Source of the DNA: Actinomycetota bacterium
Lineage (GTDB): Bacteria > Actinomycetota > Actinomycetes > Mycobacteriales > Micromonosporaceae
Direction: 5' to 3'
Assembly (NCBI GenBank): GCA_005885115.1
Contig: VAXX01000047.1
Span: 1 to 16,571, forward strand
DNA length: 16,571 nucleotides
The notes under the pieces were generated by a model. That model had not been told where the DNA came from. It saw nothing but the letters and a program-made list of their open reading frames with translations, and did no database searches. Each line of letters opens with the position of its first letter. The first letter of the stretch is position 1. Below are positions 1 through 6,637 of the stretch, piece after piece. A program made the position numbers and the translations under genes.

Positions 1-249
1 GTCCTCGGGGTGGATGTACGCGGTGATCCCCCGGGCGCCGCAGACCGGCGCGACGGAGAAGGTATGGTCGAGGTGTCCGTGCGTGAGCACCACGGCGGCC
101 GGGTGCAGCCGGTGCTCGGCGAGCAGGTGGTCCAGCCGCGTGAGCACGCCGATGCCCGGGTCGATCACCACGCACTGCTCACCGGGCCCGGGTGCGACGA
201 CGTAGCAGTTGGTCCCGAAGGCGTCGGCGACGAGCGCGGTGACGAACAC
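1..249 (-). CDS. MBL-fold metallo-hydrolase (glyoxalase II-like), N-terminal part
   Basis: This is the first 83 codons of a metallo-beta-lactamase-fold hydrolase; the rest lies beyond the left edge. Reading from the GTG at 249, the protein begins VFVTALVADAFGTNCYVV and carries the zinc-binding motif HxHxDH (LTHGHLDH, H57, H59, D61, H62), preceded by the usual VIDPG strand-turn near residues 28-32. Such proteins bind two metal ions and hydrolyse thioesters or similar substrates (glyoxalase II family); the actual substrate cannot be told from this part. The GTG start is chosen because the conserved fold begins directly after it and a G-rich stretch lies just upstream on the minus strand. In many Actinobacteria an MBL hydrolase sits between a cyclophilin gene and hisS near rel, which matches this position. 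It is divergent from the first cyclophilin gene. Confidence 0.85.
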   Translation of the reverse strand, partial: MFVTALVADAFGTNCYVVAPGPGEQCVVIDPGIGVLTRLDHLLAEHRLHPAAVVLTHGHLDHTFSVAPVCGARGITAYIHPED

Positions 250-320
250 GCCCCCGAGCGTAGCCGGTGCCCGGTCCCGGGTTTTCGGACCTGGACCGAC
301 ACGGACGCTGACGTGGGCCG

Positions 321-326
321 TAGACT
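321..326 (+). promoter_or_regulatory. Candidate -10 hexamer before the cyclophilin pair
   Basis: TAGACT fits the actinobacterial TAnnnT -10 pattern, and the same hexamer occurs in the candidate yajC promoter. It lies about 80 nt before the GTG of the first cyclophilin gene. I find no convincing -35 at 16-18 nt, so this is a weak call. The 157-nt divergent gap (250-406) otherwise shows only a short GTGTGGCACAC palindrome at 342-352. Confidence 0.3.
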
Positions 327-406
327 CTGCCCGGCGTTGTGGTGTGGCACACTTCGCCGCGCGTAACACATCGACCGCCACCGTGATCGTTGGAGGGGGA
401 GCACTC

Positions 407-1342
407 GTGGCTTCCAGCAAGACCAGGCAGCGCAAGCTGGCCCGCGCCAAGATCGAACGGCAGATGGCCCGGCGGGCCGCCCGGGTCCGCCGACGCCGGC
501 AGACCTGGGCCGCGGGGGTGGTCGGCCTGGTCGTCGTGCTGGGCATCGCCGGTACCGTCTGGGCGCTGGGCGGCTTCTCCTCCCCCAAGAAGACCGAGGA
601 CACCGCCGGTGCGTGCCTGTGGGCGCCGGCCGCGCCCGATCCCTCGGCGAGCAGCAACCTCAAGGACGTGGGTACGCCGCCGAAGTCCGGCGAGCCGCAC
701 AGCGGCACCGAGACGATGACGATCAACCTGGGTTCGGGTTCGGGTTCGGGTACGGTCGTCGGCTCGATCGACGTGGCCAAGGCGCCCTGTACGGCGGCCA
801 GCTTCACGTACCTGGCGGGTAGGCACTTCTTCGACAAGACCACCTGCCACCGGCTCACCACGGCCACCACGTACCTGCTCCAGTGCGGCGACCCGACCGG
901 TACCGGGCAGGGCGGGCCGACGTACACGTTCGCCAACGAGAACGTACCGGCCGCCCCGGGGCCCTCGACCGGCCCCAGCGACGACCCGAGCGCCCCGCCG
1001 ACGGACGCCACGGTGATCTACCCGCGCGGTACCCTCGCGATGGCCAGCCCCACCACGGACGCCAACGGGAGCCAGTTCTACATCGTCTACAAGGACAGCC
1101 CGCTGCCGGCCAACTACACGATCTTCGGGACGGTCACCCAGGGCCTCGACCTGATCGACAAGATCGCGGCCGCCGGCGCGGTCGACGACCAGGGCAAACC
1201 GACCGGCGACGGCAAGCCGAAGAACCCGGTGACGATCGCCAGCCTGACCGTGACCAAGGCCGGCGCGGCACCGGGCGGGACGCCCTCGGCGTCCGGCGCG
1301 GCCAGCCCGTCCCCGTCTGCCTCGCCGTCGGCCAAGTCCTGA
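407..1342 (+). CDS. Membrane-anchored cyclophilin-type peptidyl-prolyl isomerase (copy 1)
   Basis: A 311-aa isomerase that would catalyse cis-trans isomerisation of proline peptide bonds outside the cytoplasmic membrane. It has a very basic cytoplasmic head (residues 1-32), one membrane helix (about 34-57), then a cyclophilin domain (about 100-285) and a Ser/Pro/Ala tail (286-311). The catalytic-arginine motif is CHRL (R149), and GSQFYIVY (221-228) is the usual cyclophilin strand. Four cysteines (C70, C128, C147, C160) are matched one for one in the next gene, suggesting disulfides. The GTG start at 407 follows GGAGG at 392-396; a reading frame open further upstream is only 5' sequence. Differences from its neighbour are a Gly-Ser insert from a hexanucleotide repeat (731-754) and a Pro/Ser-rich loop (about 182-200). 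It is the upstream copy of a tandem duplication and probably shares a transcript with the next gene. Confidence 0.9.
   Translation: MASSKTRQRKLARAKIERQMARRAARVRRRRQTWAAGVVGLVVVLGIAGTVWALGGFSSPKKTEDTAGACLWAPAAPDPSASSNLKDVGTPPKSGEPHSGTETMTINLGSGSGSGTVVGSIDVAKAPCTAASFTYLAGRHFFDKTTCHRLTTATTYLLQCGDPTGTGQGGPTYTFANENVPAAPGPSTGPSDDPSAPPTDATVIYPRGTLAMASPTTDANGSQFYIVYKDSPLPANYTIFGTVTQGLDLIDKIAAAGAVDDQGKPTGDGKPKNPVTIASLTVTKAGAAPGGTPSASGAASPSPSASPSAKS
731..754 (+). repeat. Hexanucleotide tandem repeat inside cyclophilin copy 1
   Basis: Three perfect GGTTCG units followed by one GGTACG unit. They encode the Gly-Ser repeats in LGSGSGSGTVVG, which are absent from the paralogue, where the equivalent reads NLGTIVVQ. 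The repeat is in frame, so unit loss or gain changes loop length without breaking the gene. Confidence 0.85.
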
Positions 1343-1380
1343 CGTTCCCGCCCATTTCTTGATCCGGAAGGTTCAGCACT

Positions 1381-2274
1381 GTGACATCGACCAGAGACCG
1401 GCAGCGCGCCGCCGCGCGGGCGCGGCTGGAACGGGACATGGCCGAGCGGGCCGCCCTCGCCACGCGCCGCCGCCAGCGCCTCGCGATCATCGGGGCCGCG
1501 GCGGCCGCCGCCGTCGTCCTCGGCCTGGTGATCTGGCTGATCGCGGGCACCGGGGGCAAGCCCAAGCCGGCGGCTTCGGCCAGCGCGCATCCCACCGCGA
1601 GCACGAGCGCGTCGGCGGCGGCCGCGGGCTGCGTCTGGCACCCCAACCCGGACCCGAGCGCGTCCCCGGCGCCGGGCCCCAACGCCAACCTCAAAGATGT
1701 GGGTACGCCCCCGACCAGTGGCGAACCCCGCAGTGGTACGCGCGACATGACGATCAACACCAACCTGGGTACGATCGTCGTCCAGCTCGACCTGGCCAAG
1801 GCGCCCTGCACGGCGGCCAGCTTCACCTACCTGGCCAGCAAGAACTTCTTCAACGGAAGCTCCTGCCACCGGCTGGTGAACAAGGCCGGCAGCGACCCGC
1901 AGAGCGGTCAGCCGACCGACTTCCACGTGCTGCAGTGCGGTGACCCCACCGGCACCGGCCAGGGCGGCCCGAAGTACTCCTTCGACAACGAGTACGTGCC
2001 GACCGACCTGCGCCCGGCGTACCCGGCCGGTGTCGTCGCGATGGCCAACAGCGGCGGTTCCAACACCAACGGCAGCCAGTTCTTCGTCGTGTTCGGGGAC
2101 ACCCTGCTCGACCCGAACTACACCATCTTCGGCAAGATCACCAAGGGCCTGGACATCGCCCAGAAGGTCGGCGCGGCCGGCGACGACGGGGCGTTCGAGC
2201 CCAACCCGGGCGGCGGGCACCCGAAGACCAAGCTGACCTTCACCTCGGTGGCGGTCGGGGACGTGACCAAGTAG
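1381..2274 (+). CDS. Membrane-anchored cyclophilin-type peptidyl-prolyl isomerase (copy 2)
   Basis: A 297-aa paralogue of the preceding gene with the same plan: basic head (1-33), membrane helix (about 34-56), Ala/Ser/Pro linker (about 60-100) and cyclophilin domain (about 118-295). The catalytic arginine is R164 in CHRL, followed by LQCGDPTGTGQGG and GSQFFVVFGD, both typical of bacterial PpiB-like cyclophilins. Its four cysteines (C84, C143, C162, C186) align with those of copy 1. It lacks the Ser/Pro C-terminal tail and has the cleaner cyclophilin core, so it is the likelier active enzyme; that ranking is inference. The GTG start at 1381 follows GGAAGG at 1366-1371. It lies 38 nt after copy 1 and ends just before the hairpin at 2284-2315, convergent with rel. 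A single cyclophilin next to rel is common in Actinobacteria; two are less usual. Confidence 0.92.
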   Translation: MTSTRDRQRAAARARLERDMAERAALATRRRQRLAIIGAAAAAAVVLGLVIWLIAGTGGKPKPAASASAHPTASTSASAAAAGCVWHPNPDPSASPAPGPNANLKDVGTPPTSGEPRSGTRDMTINTNLGTIVVQLDLAKAPCTAASFTYLASKNFFNGSSCHRLVNKAGSDPQSGQPTDFHVLQCGDPTGTGQGGPKYSFDNEYVPTDLRPAYPAGVVAMANSGGSNTNGSQFFVVFGDTLLDPNYTIFGKITKGLDIAQKVGAAGDDGAFEPNPGGGHPKTKLTFTSVAVGDVTK

Positions 2275-2283
2275 GACGTGCCG

Positions 2284-2315
2284 CCGGGTGGCCTCAGACC
2301 CCTGAGGTCACCCGG
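2284..2315. terminator. Shared hairpin between convergent cyclophilin and rel genes
   Basis: Arms CCGGGTGGCCTCAG (2284-2297) and CTGAGGTCACCCGG (2302-2315) pair over 14 positions around a 4-nt loop, with one G-U wobble on the plus strand (C-A mismatch on the minus). It begins 10 nt after the cyclophilin stop. There is no U-tract, as is common for actinobacterial terminators. The rel stop codon (2294-2296) lies in one arm and the last rel codons form the other, so coding sequence doubles as terminator. Confidence 0.7.
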
Positions 2316-4690
2316 TACGCGTCGTACACCCCGTCGACCTTGCGTACCGCCGCCAGCAGGTGGCCCAGGTGCTTGGGGTCGGCCATCTCGAAGGTGAACC
2401 GGCTCACCGCCACCCGGTCGCGCGTGGTCGTCACGGCCGCTGTCAGGATGTTGACCCGCTCGTCGGAGAGCACCTTGGTCACGTCGGCGAGCAGCTTGTG
2501 CCGGTCGAGCGCCTCGACCTGGATGGCGACCAGGAACGAGGAGCCGCTGGTCGGCTTCCAGGTCACCTCGACGATCCGCTCCGCCTGTACCCGCAGGTCG
2601 CTGGCGTTCTCGCAGTCGTCGCGGTGGACGGACACCCCGCCGGTACGGGTGACGAAGCCGAAGATCGCATCCGGCGGTACCGGCGTGCAGCACCGGGCCA
2701 GCTTGATCCACACGTCCTCGACGCCCTTGACCACCACGCCGGGGTCGTGCGCCGCCCCCCGCGCCCGTGGTGGCCGGGTCGCGACGGCGGTCTCGGCGAT
2801 GTCCTCGACCGCGCCCTCCTCGCCGCCGTACGCGGCGACCAGGCGGGACACCACGGTGTGCGCGGAGACCTGGCTCTCCCCCACCGCCGCGTACAGCGAG
2901 GCGACGTCGGCCAGGTGCAGCTCGCGGGCGATCGTCATCAGCGTGTCGGCGGTGAGCATCCGCTGCAGCGGCAGGCCCTGCTTGCGCATGGCCTTGGTGA
3001 TCCCCTCCTTGCCGGCCTCGATCGCCTCCTCGCGGCGCTCCTTGTTGAAGTACTGGCGGATCTTCGTGCGCGCCCGCGGGCTCTTGACGAAGCCGAGCCA
3101 GTCCTGGGTCGGTCCGGCCGTCTCCGACTTCGACGTGAAGATCTCGATGACGTCACCGTTGGACAGCGTGGACTCCAGCGGTACCAGCTTGCCGTTGACC
3201 CGCGCGCCGATGCACTTGTGCCCGACCTGGGTGTGCACCGCGTATGCGAAGTCGACCGGCGTGGAGCCGGTGGGCAGCGCCACCACGTCGCCCTTGGGCG
3301 TGAAGACGTACACCTCCTGGCTGGACAGGTCGAAGCGCAGCGCGTCGAGGAACTCGCTGGGGTCGGCGGCCTCCCGCTGCCAGTCCAGCAACTGCCGTAG
3401 CCAGGTCATCTCGTCGATGTGGGCCGGCGGACCGACGATCGTGGCGCCCTTGGTCTCCTTGTACCGCCAGTGCGCGGCGATGCCGTACTCGGCCGTCCGG
3501 TGCATCGCCGTGGTCCGGATCTGCATCTCCACCGGCTTGCCGTTCGGGCCGATCACGGTGGTGTGCAGCGACTGGTACATGTTGAACTTGGGCATCGCGA
3601 TGTAGTCCTTGAACCGGCCCGGTACCGGCTGCCAGTGCGCGTGGATCACACCCAGCGCGGCGTAGCAGTCGCGTACCGTGTCGACCAGTACCCGCACCCC
3701 GACCAGGTCGTAGATCTCCGCGAACTCCCGGCTACGACTGATCATCTTCTGGTAGATCGAGTACAGGTGCTTCGGCCGGCCGGTGACATGCGCCTTGATC
3801 TTCGAGTTGTGCAGGTCCCGGTCGACCTTCTGGGTGACCTGGCGCAGCAGCGCGTCACGCTGCGGCGCGTGCTCGTTGATCAGCCGGTTGATCTCCTCGA
3901 ACTTCTTCGGGAACAGCGTCCCGAACGCGAGGTCCTCCAGCTCCCACTTGATCGTGTTCATGCCCAGCCGGTGCGCCAGCGGCGCCAGGATCTCCAGCGT
4001 CTCCCGAGCCTTCTGCTCCTGCTTGGGCCGGGGCAGGAAGGTCAGCGTACGCATGTTGTGCAGCCGGTCGGCCAGCTTGATCACCAGTACCCGCGGGTCC
4101 TTGGCCATCGCCACGACCATCTTGCGGATCGTCTCCGCCTTCGCCGCGTCGCCCAGCTTGACCTTGTCCAGCTTGGTGACCCCGTCGACGAGCAGGGCCA
4201 CCTCGCCGCCGAACTCGGCGCGCATCTGCTCCAGCGTGTACTCGGTGTCCTCGATCGTGTCGTGCAGCAGCGCGGCGACCAGCGTGGTGGTGTCCATACC
4301 CAGCTCGGCGAGCAGGCTCGCCACGGCCAGCGGATGGGTGATGTACGGGTCGCCGGACTTGCGGTACTGCCCGCTGTGCCACCGGTCGGCACACTCGTAC
4401 GCCCGCTGGAGCAGACGGATGTCGGCCTTCGGGTGGGTCGCGCGGTGCATCGCGATCAGCGGTTCGAGCACCTCGCTGATCTGCTGGGTCTGCCACGGCG
4501 CGTTGAACCGGGCCAACCGGGCGCGTACCCGCCGGCCGGTGGGCGGGCCGGCGAGGCCGAACGCGGAACCGGAGGACTCGCGCGACTCCGCGGTGCCGTT
4601 GCGCGAGTCCGGGGGCACCGAGCCGCCGCCCGTCGGGGTACCACCATCCCGCGCAGGCGCGATATCACCCGACACCGGCCGCTCCCTCAC
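2294..4690 (-). CDS. relA: Bifunctional (p)ppGpp synthetase/hydrolase (Rel)
   Basis: Long-form RSH enzyme (798 aa from 4690) that makes and degrades the alarmone (p)ppGpp in the stringent response on and off the ribosome. Domains in order are a disordered Gly/Pro/Ser leader (1-55), the HD hydrolase with [10 protein letters not shown] (141-150) and [10 protein letters not shown], the synthetase with [13 protein letters not shown] (304-316) and RFKDYI (359-364), TGS (about 460-520), zinc-finger/RIS region with [11 protein letters not shown] (664-674) and HRDDC, and an ACT domain (about 716-795). An RxKD motif (RFKD) plus an intact HD site is the signature of bifunctional enzymes, so I expect both activities. 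The ORF opens with GTG at 4690, but the GTG at 4675 (V6) has AGGGAG 6 nt before it, whereas 4690 has no clear ribosome site; the true start is probably 4675. It lies 74 nt after apt and is convergent with the cyclophilins. Confidence 0.97.
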   Translation of the reverse strand: MRERPVSGDIAPARDGGTPTGGGSVPPDSRNGTAESRESSGSAFGLAGPPTGRRVRARLARFNAPWQTQQISEVLEPLIAMHRATHPKADIRLLQRAYECADRWHSGQYRKSGDPYITHPLAVASLLAELGMDTTTLVAALLHDTIEDTEYTLEQMRAEFGGEVALLVDGVTKLDKVKLGDAAKAETIRKMVVAMAKDPRVLVIKLADRLHNMRTLTFLPRPKQEQKARETLEILAPLAHRLGMNTIKWELEDLAFGTLFPKKFEEINRLINEHAPQRDALLRQVTQKVDRDLHNSKIKAHVTGRPKHLYSIYQKMISRSREFAEIYDLVGVRVLVDTVRDCYAALGVIHAHWQPVPGRFKDYIAMPKFNMYQSLHTTVIGPNGKPVEMQIRTTAMHRTAEYGIAAHWRYKETKGATIVGPPAHIDEMTWLRQLLDWQREAADPSEFLDALRFDLSSQEVYVFTPKGDVVALPTGSTPVDFAYAVHTQVGHKCIGARVNGKLVPLESTLSNGDVIEIFTSKSETAGPTQDWLGFVKSPRARTKIRQYFNKERREEAIEAGKEGITKAMRKQGLPLQRMLTADTLMTIARELHLADVASLYAAVGESQVSAHTVVSRLVAAYGGEEGAVEDIAETAVATRPPRARGAAHDPGVVVKGVEDVWIKLARCCTPVPPDAIFGFVTRTGGVSVHRDDCENASDLRVQAERIVEVTWKPTSGSSFLVAIQVEALDRHKLLADVTKVLSDERVNILTAAVTTTRDRVAVSRFTFEMADPKHLGHLLAAVRKVDGVYDAYRVTSGV

Positions 4691-4711
4691 TTCGCCAGCC
4701 TGGGAAACGCA

Positions 4712-4739
4712 ATCCTACCTGTCAACCCCCGCGGTCAAA
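4712..4739 (-). promoter_or_regulatory. Candidate rel promoter
   Basis: On the minus strand, TTTGAC (4734-4739) is followed after 16 nt by TAGGAT (4712-4717), a good actinobacterial -10. Transcription would start near 4705. That leaves about 15 nt before GTG 4690 but about 30 nt, including AGGGAG, before GTG 4675. It suggests rel can be transcribed apart from apt. The nearby TTGACA at 4720-4725 lies too close to the -10 to be its -35. Confidence 0.45.
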
Positions 4740-4764
4740 CCGTGCTCCGGCCCGTCATCGCCGG

Positions 4765-5346
4765 TCAGACCGTCAGGAGGGCATGAACCGGGCGCCCGGC
4801 CAGGCGCTTGCGGCCGCCGAGGAAACCCAGCTCCAGCAGGACGCTGAAGCCCACGACGGTACCTCCGGCCCGCTCCACCAACGCCAGCGTCGCCTCGGCT
4901 GTTCCCCCGGTGGCGAGCACGTCGTCCACGACGAGCACCCGTGCCCTGCCGTCCGCCACACCGGATCGGCGCGCCGCGGCCTCGAACGCGTCCTCGTGGA
5001 GCTCGAGCACCGCCTCACCGTACTCGAGCGCGTAACCGACCGACAGCACCGTGCGAGGGAGCTTTCCCGCCTTCCGGACGGGTACCACGCCGGCGCCGGC
5101 CGCGTACGCCACGCCAGCCGCGATCATGAAGCCGCGCGCCTCGATGCCGGCGACGACATCGAAACCGCCCCGGCCGTGGTACTCCACGATCGCGTCGACC
5201 ACCTCGCGGAACCCGTCCGGATCGGCGAACAGCGGGGTCAGGTCCTTGAAAAGCACGCCCGGCTGGGGAAAGTCCGGTACGTCGGCGACGAGCTCGGCGA
5301 CCCGGCGCGCGATGTCCGTACCGCTGTCTCCGCTCGGTTGCGTCAT
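4765..5346 (-). CDS. apt: Adenine phosphoribosyltransferase
   Basis: A 193-aa cytosolic enzyme of purine salvage that joins adenine to PRPP to give AMP and pyrophosphate. The PRPP-binding motif VLVVDDVLATGGTA is at residues 137-150, and the N-terminal FPQPGVLFKDLTPL and GIEARGFM (68-74) are characteristic of Apt. The ATG at 5346 follows GGAGGG at 5352-5357. Relative to many Apt proteins there is a short insert (about residues 122-135, EAAARRSGVADGRA) between the HEDAF strand and the PRPP loop. Placement between secF and rel is the usual actinobacterial order and links purine salvage with (p)ppGpp metabolism. A strong hairpin stands 7 nt before the ribosome site, so it may be transcribed separately from, or attenuated relative to, secDF. 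Confidence 0.96.
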   Translation of the reverse strand: MTQPSGDSGTDIARRVAELVADVPDFPQPGVLFKDLTPLFADPDGFREVVDAIVEYHGRGGFDVVAGIEARGFMIAAGVAYAAGAGVVPVRKAGKLPRTVLSVGYALEYGEAVLELHEDAFEAAARRSGVADGRARVLVVDDVLATGGTAEATLALVERAGGTVVGFSVLLELGFLGGRKRLAGRPVHALLTV

Positions 5347-5364
5347 GGCCGCCCTCCGTCAAGA

Positions 5365-5398
5365 CGGCTCAGGCGCCCCCGGAGGAGCGCCTGAGCCG
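5365..5398 (-). terminator. Hairpin between secF and apt
   Basis: Perfect 12-bp inverted repeat, CGGCTCAGGCGC (5365-5376) and GCGCCTGAGCCG (5387-5398), with a 10-nt loop. On the minus strand it begins 10 nt after the secF stop and ends 7 nt before the apt ribosome site. No U-tract follows on that strand, so it could terminate or attenuate, or act as an mRNA stabiliser for secDF. Confidence 0.6.
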
Positions 5399-5408
5399 CG
5401 GATTTTGG

Positions 5409-6635
5409 TCAGTGCCGGCGCTTGCCGCCGGCCGGCCGGCCGGTCGCGCGCCCGGCCGGTGTGCGCTTGGCCCCGGTCGGCCTGCCGCCAGCCGGCTTGG
5501 CGCCGACCCGGGGGGCGGCGCTGGTGGCCAGCTCGTCGACGCGCGGCTGCAGATCGTCGTCGTCGGCCGCCGCCTCGTCCTCGCTGCCGGTGGCCGCCGC
5601 CACCCGGGCGCCCGGCTTGGCCGCGGCGCGGGCCGCGTCGGCCGTCCGCTTGGTCAGTACCCGCTGCGCCTGGTTGCGGTAGCGCGGGTCGAACAGCTTG
5701 AAGTCGACCAGCCACGGGGTGGCCAGGAACAGCGAGGAGTACGCGCCGGTGATCATACCGACGAACAGGACCAGAGCCAGGTCCTGCAGGGTACCCACGC
5801 CGAGCAGCCCGGCCCCGACGAACAGCAGGCCGGCGACCGGGAGCAGACCGATCAACGAGGTGTTGATCGAGCGCATCAGGGTCTGGTTGACGGCGAGGTT
5901 GGCCGCCTCGGCGTACGTGTGCCGGGTGCTGCCGAGCAGGCCACGGGTGTTCTCGTCGACCTTGTCGAAGACCACCACGGTGTCGTACAGCGAGTAACCG
6001 AGGATGGTCAGCAGGCCGACCACGGTACCCGGGGTGACCTCGAAGTGGACGATCGAGTAGACGCCGGCGGTGAGCAGGAGGTCGTGGAAGAGCGCGAGCA
6101 GCGCGGCGCCGGCCGCCTTGGCGTCCCGGAACCGGAACGCCATGAAGATCGACACCACGACCAGGAAGACGACCAGGGCGATGATCGCCTGCTGGGTCAC
6201 CTCACCGCCCCAGGACGAGCTGACCTCCTGCTCGTTGACGTCGTTCGGGGCCACGTGCGCCGACGTGGACAGCGCCGCCCGTACCTTGGCCACCTGCTTG
6301 AGGTCCGCCTGCTGGTCGGACAGCCGCTCGGTGCGGATCACGTACGACTGCCCCGACCCGGTACCGGCGATCTGCGCGCTGGAGACGGCCACGCCGGTGC
6401 TCTCCACCGAGGCCCGGACCTGGGCCAGCGTGGTGCCCGGCTTCACCGGGATCTGGTACTGGTCTCCGCCGGAGAACTCGATGCCGAACAGGAAGCCACG
6501 GAACACCATCGCCAGCACACAGATCGCGATCAGGATGCCGGAGGCCAGGTACCACTTCTTGCGCTGCCCGACGAAGTCGATGTTGGTTTCGCCGCGGTAG
6601 AGGCGGCGGTACACGCTACCCGTAGCTGCCGGCAT
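5409..6635 (-). CDS. secF: Protein translocase subunit SecF
   Basis: A 408-aa membrane partner of SecD; SecDF uses the proton gradient to help pull preproteins through SecYEG. The first membrane helix (about 29-50) is followed by FGIEFSGGDQY and the periplasmic P4 domain (about 55-145), then five helices (about 148-167, 173-193, 202-225, 260-283 and 285-308). The SecF signature GYSLYDTVVVFDKVDENT is at 213-230. Residues 325-408 form a long cytoplasmic tail, first acidic (EDEAAADDDD) and then rich in Gly, Pro, Arg and Lys; the family core does not need it. The ATG at 6635 begins 2 nt after the secD stop, so translation is probably coupled. Confidence 0.96.
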   Translation of the reverse strand: MPAATGSVYRRLYRGETNIDFVGQRKKWYLASGILIAICVLAMVFRGFLFGIEFSGGDQYQIPVKPGTTLAQVRASVESTGVAVSSAQIAGTGSGQSYVIRTERLSDQQADLKQVAKVRAALSTSAHVAPNDVNEQEVSSSWGGEVTQQAIIALVVFLVVVSIFMAFRFRDAKAAGAALLALFHDLLLTAGVYSIVHFEVTPGTVVGLLTILGYSLYDTVVVFDKVDENTRGLLGSTRHTYAEAANLAVNQTLMRSINTSLIGLLPVAGLLFVGAGLLGVGTLQDLALVLFVGMITGAYSSLFLATPWLVDFKLFDPRYRNQAQRVLTKRTADAARAAAKPGARVAAATGSEDEAAADDDDLQPRVDELATSAAPRVGAKPAGGRPTGAKRTPAGRATGRPAGGKRRH

Positions 6636-6637
6636 CG

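Noticed and set aside
342..352. GTGTGGCACAC palindrome in the MBL-cyclophilin gap
   Set aside because: Arms of 5 bp are too short to claim as an operator in DNA of this composition.
4720..4725. TTGACA as -35 of the rel promoter
   Set aside because: It is only 2 nt from TAGGAT, and a -10 at 17 nt spacing would be CAGGCT, which is poor.
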